From Blastococcus sp. CT_GayMR20 (GTDB taxonomy: Bacteria; Actinomycetota; Actinomycetes; Mycobacteriales; Geodermatophilaceae), in assembly GCF_004570345.1 (NCBI RefSeq), contig NZ_SPQM01000074.1:1-23457 (forward strand): a stretch of 23,457 nucleotides of DNA, given 5' to 3'. Shown here one piece after another: positions 15,687-22,265 of this stretch; the first letter of the stretch is position 1; each line of letters begins with the position of its first letter. The notes below the pieces were generated by a model. That model was not told the DNA's origin. It was given only the letters and a program-made list of their open reading frames with translations, and ran no database searches. The translations under genes were made by a program, and so were the position numbers.

Positions 15687-15738
15687 CCGACATGGCGGTT
15701 TCGGCACCTCTCCGGAGGTGCCGAAACCGCCATTTCGG
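15687..15738. repeat. Palindromic repeat locus 4, near-perfect hairpin
   Basis: Arms 15687-15710 and 15715-15738 are complementary except for one position, with a four-base TCCG loop: 19 consecutive base pairs, one mismatch, then four more pairs. Core order is TGGCGG then CCGCCA, as at locus 1. It occupies the space between the convergent stops of the CoA transferase (15679) and the SDR (TAG at 15742-15744). No T-tract follows. It probably folds in RNA on either strand and could terminate both operons. Confidence 0.88.
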
Positions 15739-15741
15739 CAT

Positions 15742-16503
15742 CTAGGGCTGGCCGCCGTCGACGGTCAGGATCGAGCCGGTCGTGTAGCTGGAGGCGTCGC
15801 TGGCCAGGTAGAGGGCCGCGCCGACGATCTCCTCGGGCTCTCCGCCCCGCTTGGCCGCGAAGTTCTCCGCGCGCTTGGCGAAGGCCTCCATGTCCCACGC
15901 CTTGCTCACGTCGGTGAGGAACGTGCCGGCCATGATCGCGTTCACCCGGACCGAGGGCCCGAAGGTGTGCGCGAAGCCGACGGTCAGCGCATTGAGCCCG
16001 GCCTTGGCGGCGGCGTAGGGCAGGATCGCCGGGCGCGGCCGGGCCGCCCCCATGCTCGAGATGTTGATGATCGAGCCGCCGTTCCCCGCCGCCATCCGTG
16101 TACCGACGAGGGCCGTCAGCCGGAACGGCCCCTTGAGGTTGACGCCCAGCACCTTGTCGAACAGCTCCTCGGAGACCTCGGTGATGTCGCCGTAGAGCGG
16201 GGACATGCCGGCGTTGTTCACCAGGACGTCGATCGAGCCGAGCTCGTCGTAGACGCGGTCGACCAGGCCGTCGAGCTCCGACCAGCGCCCGACGTGGGCG
16301 CCGATGCCGAGCGCCCGCCGTCCCGTGGTCTCGGTGACCTCGGCCGCGAAGGCCTCGCACGCGGCGCCGTCCCGGCTGGCGATGACGACGTCGGCGCCCG
16401 CGGCGGCGAAGCCGAGCGTCATGGCGCGGCCGAGGCCGCGGCTGCCGCCGGTGACCAAAGCGACCCGGCCGCTGAGGTCGAACGAGGGGGAGGTGGCGGT
16501 CAT
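15742..16503 (-). CDS. SDR family oxidoreductase
   Basis: A 253-residue classical SDR. Visible are TGGSRGLG at 18-25, a basic R44 after strand 2 (IASRDG), which favours NADP, an intact NNAG at 96-99, and catalytic N122, S150, Y163 and K167 (YAAAK). The C-terminal TTGSILTVDGGQP is standard. The ATG at 16503 has an AGGAG site four to five bases upstream. It is monocistronic, divergent from the acyl-CoA dehydrogenase operon across 131 bases and convergent with the CoA transferase. It differs from the other SDRs in its apparent cofactor, so a reductive or regenerating role is possible. Specificity is unknown. Confidence 0.92.
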   Translation of the reverse strand: MTATSPSFDLSGRVALVTGGSRGLGRAMTLGFAAAGADVVIASRDGAACEAFAAEVTETTGRRALGIGAHVGRWSELDGLVDRVYDELGSIDVLVNNAGMSPLYGDITEVSEELFDKVLGVNLKGPFRLTALVGTRMAAGNGGSIINISSMGAARPRPAILPYAAAKAGLNALTVGFAHTFGPSVRVNAIMAGTFLTDVSKAWDMEAFAKRAENFAAKRGGEPEEIVGAALYLASDASSYTTGSILTVDGGQP

Positions 16504-16537
16504 ATCGTCTCCTGGTCGGGGGATGGCGGGATGCTAC

Positions 16538-16565
16538 TTGACGACCCCATATCCATCAGTATGGT
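16538..16565 (+). promoter_or_regulatory. Sigma70-like promoter of the acyl-CoA dehydrogenase operon
   Basis: TTGACG at 16538-16543 and TATGGT at 16560-16565 with a 16-base spacer form the best promoter match seen in the window. It points at the plus-strand gene starting at 16635, which would give a leader of roughly 60 bases. The downstream edge of the -10 box runs into the dyad at 16563-16581. Confidence 0.5.
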
Positions 16566-16581
16566 GATCATAGTTATCACC
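16563..16581. promoter_or_regulatory. 19-bp dyad overlapping the -10 and start region (candidate repressor operator)
   Basis: GGTGATCATAGTTATCACC has perfect six-base outer arms (GGTGAT and ATCACC) around a seven-base centre. It begins inside the -10 box of the predicted promoter, the classic position for a TetR- or GntR-type repressor that shuts off a catabolic operon. It lies between divergent genes and could control both. A related string, TGATCATCAATAAC, occurs at 5473-5486 upstream of the first thiolase operon. Confidence 0.5.
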
Positions 16582-16634
16582 CACTAGCCGCGGCCTGGTT
16601 CTCTCCGCCCGCGTCGTCTTCTTTGGGGGCACCC

Positions 16635-17813
16635 ATGACGTTCTTCGAGCTGACCCCCGAGCAGGAGGAGCTCCGCCAGTTGGCCGCGAAGGTGGCCCGC
16701 GAGGTCTACGCACCCAGGGCGGCGCAGTGGGACGCCGACCGGACCACGCTGCCCGAGGACGAGGTCAAGCGTCTGGCCGACCTCGGTTTCCTCGGCCTCG
16801 CGCTCCCCGAGGAGTACGGCGGCCAGGGCGGCACCCTGCTCGACGCGATGATCGTGATCGAGGAGCTGGCGAAGGAGTGCCGCCCGGCCGCGTTCCAGGT
16901 CTTCGAGTCCAACACGGGCCCCATCCGCGTCCTCGAGTACTTCGGCACCGAGGCACAGAAGCGCGAGTACATCCCGCGCTCGACGTCCGGTGAGATCACG
17001 ATGGGTGTCGCGATCTCCGAGCCGGACGCCGGGTCGGCGGCCACCGACATGAAGACGAAGGCCCGCCGGGACGGCGACGAGTACGTCATCAACGGCAGCA
17101 AGCGCTGGATCACCGGCGGAGGCCACGCCAGCCACTACCTGCTCTACTGCCGCCTCACCGACGAACCGGGCGCGAAGGGCATCGGCGGGATCATCGTCCC
17201 CAAGGAGACGCCCGGCCTGTCCTTCGGGGCCCGCGAGAAGCTGATGGGCTTCCGCGGCATCCCGAGCGCGGACCTCTACTTCGACGACGCCCGCGTGCCC
17301 GCCGAGAACCTGGTGGTCGAGGCGGGCGGCTTCAAGAAGCTGTTCGGCGTCTTCTCCATCGAGCGGATGGGCAACTCGACCATGAGCCTGGCGATCGGCC
17401 AGGCGTCGCTGGACCGCGCCAAGGCCTACGTCGAGACCCGCGAGCAGTTCGGCCGGCCGCTGATCGAGTTCCAGAACACCCAGATGGTCATCGCCGACAT
17501 GGCGATGCAGGTGGAGGCGGCGCGGCTGCTGCTCTACCGCGCGGCCTACAACGCCGGTCGGGAGCTGCCGGTGCCCTACGAGGTGTCGCTGGCCAAGTGC
17601 TTCGCCAACGAGATGGGCAAGCGGGTCTCGGACCTGGCGATGCAGCTGCACGGCGGCAACGGCTACACCGAGGAGTACGGCATCGAGCGCCTGCACCGCG
17701 ACGCGCACGGCTGGGCCATCGCAGGTGGTACGCCCGCCATCCAGCGCGTGCGCATCGCCTCGGAGCTCTTCGGCCGTCAGTTCAACCAGCGGCCCGAGCG
17801 GGTGTCGAAGTGA
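16635..17813 (+). CDS. Acyl-CoA dehydrogenase family protein lacking the usual catalytic Glu
   Basis: A 392-residue FAD-dependent acyl-CoA dehydrogenase fold: N-terminal helical domain, AISEPDAGSAATDM (about 126-139), KRWITGGG, then RAKAYVETREQFGRPL and QLHGGNGYTEEYGIERLHRDA in the C-terminal helical domain, all FAD/dimer contacts. In the common family the base that removes the alpha proton is the Glu of IYEGT. Here the segment reads IAGGT, placing Gly364 at that position, so the base must come from elsewhere, or the protein is a non-catalytic partner. The ATG at 16635 gives the typical FELTPEQEELR start. Its TGA overlaps the GTG of a second dehydrogenase, which suggests that the two work as a pair. 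Confidence 0.92.
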   Translation: MTFFELTPEQEELRQLAAKVAREVYAPRAAQWDADRTTLPEDEVKRLADLGFLGLALPEEYGGQGGTLLDAMIVIEELAKECRPAAFQVFESNTGPIRVLEYFGTEAQKREYIPRSTSGEITMGVAISEPDAGSAATDMKTKARRDGDEYVINGSKRWITGGGHASHYLLYCRLTDEPGAKGIGGIIVPKETPGLSFGAREKLMGFRGIPSADLYFDDARVPAENLVVEAGGFKKLFGVFSIERMGNSTMSLAIGQASLDRAKAYVETREQFGRPLIEFQNTQMVIADMAMQVEAARLLLYRAAYNAGRELPVPYEVSLAKCFANEMGKRVSDLAMQLHGGNGYTEEYGIERLHRDAHGWAIAGGTPAIQRVRIASELFGRQFNQRPERVSK

Positions 17814-18979
17814 GTGAGCCGGGCCTGTTCGAGCTGCCGCAGAAGTACCTCGACCTGCAGTCCGAGGCCCGCCAGCTGGCGGCCGACTGCGCCGACATCG
17901 CCGAGCGGGCCGACGAGGCGGACCACTTCGACCCGGACGCCGTCGACCGGCTGCGCCGGTCCGGCCTGACCAACGTCGTCGTCGACGCCGCGTACGGCGG
18001 CCGGTTCGAGAGGGTCGACTCCCTCGCGGTCACGGTCGTCCGCGAGGCGCTCGCGTTCGAGAGCGCCCACCTGGACTCGATCTTCGCGATGCAGGGCATC
18101 GGCAGCTTCCCGGTCTCGACCGGCGGCTCGGAGGCGGTCCGCGCGGAGTGGCTGCCCAAGGTGGCCTCGCTGGAGGCCATCGGGGCGCTCTGCCTCACCG
18201 AGCCCGGTGTGGGCTCCGACCTGCGCGCCGTGACGACGTCCGTGGTCGAGAAGGACGGCGAACTCGTCGTCAACGGTCACAAGTCGTTCATCACCAACGC
18301 CGGTGACGCGACCTTCTACAGCGTCCTGGTGCGCGAGGACGACCAGCACTCACTGGTGTTCGTGCCGGCCGACACCCCGGGCGTCTCGATCAGCCACCCG
18401 CACCAGATCATCGCCCCGCACGTGCTGGGCGACGTCGTCTTCGACGACGTGCGGGTGCCGCTGGACCACCGGCTCGGGGCGCCGGGCAAGGGCTTCAAGC
18501 TGATGCTGTCCACGCTGGCCACCTTCCGGGTGTCGGTCGCGGGGGCAGCCGTCGGTGTCGCCCAGGCGGCGCTCGAGGAGGCGATCGCCCACGCGACGGC
18601 CCGCCACCAGTTCGGCAAGCCGCTGGCCGAGCTCGGTCCGGTGCCGTCGAAGCTCGCCGAGAGCTGGATCGACATCGAGATGGCGCGGGCGATGACCTAC
18701 CGGGCCGCCGCGGCCGCGGCGCGCGACCCGCTCTCCGGGCTGCACCTCTCGTCGATGGCGAAGGTGGGGGCCACGGAGGCCGCCGCCCGGGTCGTCGACC
18801 GCTGCGTGCAGGTGATGGGCCGGTTCGGGCTGGTGCGCGGCTCGAAGATCGAGCGGCTGTACCGCGAGGCCCGTCCGATGCGCATCTACGAGGGGTCGAC
18901 CGAGGTCATCCTCGACTCGCTGGCCCGGAAGCTGGTGAAGGACGTGGCGTCGGGCGTGGTCGCGGGGGGCAAGCGATGA
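17810..18979 (+). CDS. Acyl-CoA dehydrogenase family protein
   Basis: A 389-residue acyl-CoA dehydrogenase that introduces a 2,3 double bond in an acyl-CoA and passes electrons to ETF. Motifs: CLTEPGVGSDL (128-138), NGHKSFITNAGDA, ATARHQFGKPLAELG, VQVMGRFGLVRGSKIERLYREA, and IYEGSTEV with the catalytic base at Glu361. The glycine-rich QxxGGxG stretch of the partner is QVMGRFG here. The GTG start at 17810 overlaps the stop of the first dehydrogenase by four bases (GTGA), and its own stop overlaps the next ATG by four (ATGA). Adjacent FadE pairs in actinomycetes can form alpha2beta2 enzymes; this pair fits that pattern, by inference. Confidence 0.93.
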   Translation: MSEPGLFELPQKYLDLQSEARQLAADCADIAERADEADHFDPDAVDRLRRSGLTNVVVDAAYGGRFERVDSLAVTVVREALAFESAHLDSIFAMQGIGSFPVSTGGSEAVRAEWLPKVASLEAIGALCLTEPGVGSDLRAVTTSVVEKDGELVVNGHKSFITNAGDATFYSVLVREDDQHSLVFVPADTPGVSISHPHQIIAPHVLGDVVFDDVRVPLDHRLGAPGKGFKLMLSTLATFRVSVAGAAVGVAQAALEEAIAHATARHQFGKPLAELGPVPSKLAESWIDIEMARAMTYRAAAAAARDPLSGLHLSSMAKVGATEAAARVVDRCVQVMGRFGLVRGSKIERLYREARPMRIYEGSTEVILDSLARKLVKDVASGVVAGGKR

Positions 18980-19764
18980 TCGTCGACGCGCACATGCACG
19001 TCTGGCCCGACCACATCGCCGACGCGATGCAGAGCCAGCGCCCGTCCGGGATGCCGCTGCGGTTCGACGGCAAGCTCTCCGGCCTGCTGCGCACCATGGA
19101 CGAGTCCGGGATCGACAAGGGGCTCGCTCTGGGCGTGGGCATCAAGGCGTCGGTGGTCGCCCGGACCAACGAGTTCATCGGCACGGTGCCGCGCGACCGC
19201 CTCGTCCCGATGGGCACCGTGCACCCCGACCTCCCTGTCGAGGAGAACATCAAGTACCTCAAGGACAACGGGATCGTCGGCGTCAAGCTGCACCCGCTGT
19301 TCCAGGCGCTGTCACTGTCCGACCCGCGGGTCCGCGACATCGCCGCGGCGCTGGCCGAGGAGGGAATGCCGGTCATCAGCCACGTCGGCTCCGGCGGCGA
19401 CGAGGAGGCCAACGAGCGGGGCAACCCGGCGGCCCTGCGCACGCTGGCCGACGACATCCCCGACCTGACGCTGATCGCCTGCCACTACGGGGGCTACCAC
19501 CGCCTCGACGACGCCGAGGAACACGTCGTCGGCTCGCGGGTGACGCTCGAGACGTCGTGGCCGCCCACCCTGGCCGACCTCGACAAGGAGCGGCTGGTCG
19601 CCATCATCCGCCGCCACGGTGCCGATCGCGTGGTCTTCGGCTCCGACTGGCCGATGGCCGACCCGGCGGCGGAGATCGCCGCGATCCGGGAGCTGGGCCT
19701 CACGAAGGACGAAGAGGACGGCGTCCTCGGCGGCAACCTCGCACGCCTGCTCGGCATCGCCTGA
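18976..19764 (+). CDS. Amidohydrolase family protein (Amidohydro_2, ACMSD-like)
   Basis: A 262-residue metal-dependent TIM-barrel hydrolase or decarboxylase of the amidohydrolase-2 family. Metal and active-site candidates: H6 and H8 in DAHMHVW, H106 in VKLHPLFQ, H136 in VISHVGSGG, H170 in IACHYGGY, and D224 in FGSDWPM. The family hydrolyses lactones and cyclic compounds or decarboxylates beta-keto or unsaturated acids. Inside an acyl-CoA degradation operon, ring opening or decarboxylation would be reasonable jobs, but this is inference. It overlaps the preceding dehydrogenase by ATGA and ends 25 bases before the AtuA-like gene. Confidence 0.88.
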   Translation: MIVDAHMHVWPDHIADAMQSQRPSGMPLRFDGKLSGLLRTMDESGIDKGLALGVGIKASVVARTNEFIGTVPRDRLVPMGTVHPDLPVEENIKYLKDNGIVGVKLHPLFQALSLSDPRVRDIAAALAEEGMPVISHVGSGGDEEANERGNPAALRTLADDIPDLTLIACHYGGYHRLDDAEEHVVGSRVTLETSWPPTLADLDKERLVAIIRRHGADRVVFGSDWPMADPAAEIAAIRELGLTKDEEDGVLGGNLARLLGIA

Positions 19765-19789
19765 GCGAAGCACAACGACGGGAGACGGT

Positions 19790-21157
19790 ATGACGGACAA
19801 GGTGGTCCGGCTCGGCGCGGGCATGGCGTTCTGGGGTGACCGGGTGCAGCCCGCGGCCGACATGGTGGAGCGCGCGGACATCGACTACCTGTGCTGCGAC
19901 CACCTGGCCGAGCTCACGATGTCGATCCTGGCCAAGCAGCGGGCCAAGAACCCCGACGCCGGCTACACCCGCGACCTGATCGACCTGCTGCGCGGCGTGC
20001 TGCCGGCGGCCGTCCGCAAGGGCGTGAAGGTCATCAGCAACGCCGGCGGTGCCAACCCGCGCGCGGCGGGGGAGCGGGTCCTGGAGCTGGCCAAGGAACT
20101 GGGACTGTCCGGCCTGCGCGTCGCCGTCGTCACCGGCGACGACATCGAGGCCGACATCGACCGCCTGATGGCCGACGGCGTCAGCTTCACCAACCTGGAC
20201 ACGGGGGCGGAGCTGGTCACCGTGCGCGAGCGGCTCACCCACGCCGCGGTCTACACCGGCTGCGAGGGCATCGTCGAGGCGCTGCGGCTGGGCGCCGACG
20301 TCGTCATCTGCGGGCGGGTCACCGACATCGCGCTCTACCTGGGCCCGCTGATCCACGAGTTCGGCTGGGCGACCGACGACTGGCAGCGCCTCGGCATGGC
20401 CACGGTCGTCGCGCACGCCATCGAGTGCGGCGGCCAGGCGACCGGCGGGCTGTACGCCGCCGACTGGGAGGGCGTCGACGGGCTCGAGGACCTCGGGTAC
20501 CCGATCGCCGAGGTGCGCGAGGACGGCACCGCGATCCTCACCAAGACGCCGGGCACCGGCGGGCGGGTGGACATCGGCACCGTCAGCGAGCAGCTGGTCT
20601 ACGAGATCCTCGACCCCGGCAACTACCTCACCGCGGACGTCACCGCCGACTTCACCCAGGTGCGGCTGGAGGAGATCGGGCCCGACCGCGTGCTCATCAC
20701 CGGCGGCACCGGCAAGCCCCGGCCGGAGACCCTGAAGGTCAACATGGGCTACCGCGCCGGCTTCGTCGGCGAGATCACCTTCACCTACAGCTGGCCCGAC
20801 GCCTGGGCCAAGTCCCAGCGCGGCATCGAGTTCCTCAGGCGCCGGCTCGCGGCCGCTGACTTCCGGTACAGCGACGAGATCGTCGAGTACCTCGGGCACA
20901 CCTCGATGTTCCAGGACCGCGTCCCGCCGCCGACCGATCCCGACCTCCCCGAGGTGGTCGTGCGGTACGCCGCCCGCTGCCCCGACGCCGAGCAGGCGCG
21001 CAAGGTCTTCACCGAGAGCGTCCCGCTGTACAACAACGGCCCGGCCGGCGTCGCCGGGGTCGGGACCCGGCCCCCGCTCAAGGAGCTCTACGCGATCTGG
21101 TCCTCCCTCATCCCGCGGGAGCACGTCGTCCAGTCCGTCGAACTGCTGGAGGTCTGA
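19790..21157 (+). CDS. AtuA-like protein (DUF1446, acyclic terpene utilisation family)
   Basis: A 455-residue member of the AtuA/DUF1446 family. Landmarks are LGAGMAFWGDR near 8-18, DIDYLCCDHLAELTMSIL (about 31-47), VISNAGGANPRAAG (81-94), and GADVVICGRVTDIALYLGPL. Pseudomonas AtuA is encoded in the citronellol/geraniol acid cluster; its biochemical activity is not established as far as I know. In several relatives a C-terminal domain of about 100 residues is fused; here that domain is the separate next gene, three bases downstream. The ATG at 19790 has GGGAG five bases upstream. Other atu partners, notably the biotin-dependent geranyl-CoA carboxylase subunits, are absent from this window, so the classical pathway is not shown. 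Confidence 0.88.
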   Translation: MTDKVVRLGAGMAFWGDRVQPAADMVERADIDYLCCDHLAELTMSILAKQRAKNPDAGYTRDLIDLLRGVLPAAVRKGVKVISNAGGANPRAAGERVLELAKELGLSGLRVAVVTGDDIEADIDRLMADGVSFTNLDTGAELVTVRERLTHAAVYTGCEGIVEALRLGADVVICGRVTDIALYLGPLIHEFGWATDDWQRLGMATVVAHAIECGGQATGGLYAADWEGVDGLEDLGYPIAEVREDGTAILTKTPGTGGRVDIGTVSEQLVYEILDPGNYLTADVTADFTQVRLEEIGPDRVLITGGTGKPRPETLKVNMGYRAGFVGEITFTYSWPDAWAKSQRGIEFLRRRLAAADFRYSDEIVEYLGHTSMFQDRVPPPTDPDLPEVVVRYAARCPDAEQARKVFTESVPLYNNGPAGVAGVGTRPPLKELYAIWSSLIPREHVVQSVELLEV

Positions 21158-21160
21158 GCC

Positions 21161-21469
21161 GTGCGAGTGGTCGATCTCGCCCACGGGCGCTCCGGCGACA
21201 AGGGCGACATCTGCAACGTCGGGATCGTGGCCTACGACGACACCGGCTACCGGATCCTGCTGCGCGAGGTCACCGCCGAGCGGGTCGCCGAGCACTACGG
21301 CAGCCTCGTGAAGGGCACGGTCAGCCGGTACGAGCTGCCGGGCATCCGGGCGCTGAACTTCGTGCTCACCGGCGCCCTGGACGGCGGCGGCACCATGTCG
21401 CTGCGCTCGGACCACCTGGGCAAGGTGATGTACGCCTGGCTGCTGCGGATGGACATCGACGGTGACTGA
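21161..21469 (+). CDS. AtuA-associated small ferredoxin-fold domain protein
   Basis: A 102-residue protein matching the C-terminal domain of long AtuA-family proteins: VDLAHGRSGDKGDICNVGIV at the N-terminus, a middle ELPGIRALNFVLTGALDGGG, and SLRSDHLGKVMYAWLL at the end. The GRSGDKGD motif is its signature. The GTG at 21161 is three bases after the AtuA-like stop, and its stop overlaps the following GTG by eight bases. It probably forms a complex with the large AtuA-like protein, reconstituting the two-domain form. The molecular function is unknown. Confidence 0.85.
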   Translation: MRVVDLAHGRSGDKGDICNVGIVAYDDTGYRILLREVTAERVAEHYGSLVKGTVSRYELPGIRALNFVLTGALDGGGTMSLRSDHLGKVMYAWLLRMDIDGD

Positions 21470-22265
21470 ACCGGTCCTCGCCAGCCGGCGCGGCCCCCTC
21501 GCCGTCCTCACCCTGAACCGGCCCGACGAGCGCAATCCGCTCGACCGGGAGATGTCCGCCGCGCTGCTCGCGGCGATGGCCGACGCGATGGCCGACCCCG
21601 ACGTCCGTGCCGTCGCGATCGCCGCGGAGGGCCCCGCGTTCTGCGCCGGCGGCGACCTGCGGCAGATGAAGGAGCTCGGCGAGATGCCCGCCGAGCAGGC
21701 CTACGCCTGGCCCGAGGACATCGTGGCGCTGCACAAGGCCGCGCTCGACGCACCCAAGCCGATGATCGCGCTCGTCGACGGGCCCGCGTACGCCGGTGGG
21801 ATGGGACTGGCCGGCATGTGCGACGTCCTGCTGGCCACCGAACGGGCCCGCTTCGCCATGCCCGAGGTCCGCATGGGCCTGTTCCCGATGATCATCGTGG
21901 CGCACCTGGCGCGGGCGGTGCCCCGCAAGCTGCTGCTGGACCTGATGCTCACCGGGCGCCCGATCGACGCCGCCGAGGCCTACCGCGCGGGCTTCGTGAA
22001 CCGCGTCTGCGACGGCACCGGCGAGCTGTGGAAGGCCGCCGACGAGTACGCCGGCTGGTTCGCCGCGACCAGCCCGCTGGCCGCCCGGCTGGGCCGCCGC
22101 GCGTTCACCCTGCTCGCCGACCTCCCGGCCGGGCAGGCGCTGGACGCCGCCCAGTTCCTGAACCTCACCTTCTTCCTCGGCAGCGACCTGGCCGAGGGAG
22201 CGACCGCCTTCCTCGAGAAGCGGCCGCCCGCCTGGGTGCAACCGGAGGAGAACCCTGATGCCTGA
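21462..22265 (+). CDS. Enoyl-CoA hydratase/isomerase (crotonase family)
   Basis: A 267-residue crotonase. The oxyanion segments are PAFCAGGDLRQMKEL (58-72) and YAGGMGLAGMCDVLLA (110-125). Of the two acidic positions used by hydratases, E135 (MPEVRMGLFP) is present, while the second is Asp160 (LLLDLMLTG) instead of Glu, unlike the hydratase at 2618-3382, which has both Glu. It may be a hydratase of altered specificity, an isomerase or another crotonase reaction. The GTG start lies inside the previous gene (8-base overlap), and its stop overlaps the thiolase start by eight bases. It sits between the AtuA-like pair and the thiolase. Confidence 0.9.
   Translation: MTEPVLASRRGPLAVLTLNRPDERNPLDREMSAALLAAMADAMADPDVRAVAIAAEGPAFCAGGDLRQMKELGEMPAEQAYAWPEDIVALHKAALDAPKPMIALVDGPAYAGGMGLAGMCDVLLATERARFAMPEVRMGLFPMIIVAHLARAVPRKLLLDLMLTGRPIDAAEAYRAGFVNRVCDGTGELWKAADEYAGWFAATSPLAARLGRRAFTLLADLPAGQALDAAQFLNLTFFLGSDLAEGATAFLEKRPPAWVQPEENPDA

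Noticed and set aside
1508..15738. CRISPR array
   Set aside because: The repeats are far apart, paired and palindromic, with no regular spacers and no cas genes.
19790..21469. Complete acyclic terpene (atu) pathway
   Set aside because: Only AtuA-type genes are present; the geranyl-CoA carboxylase subunits are missing from this window and the other genes are general beta-oxidation types.
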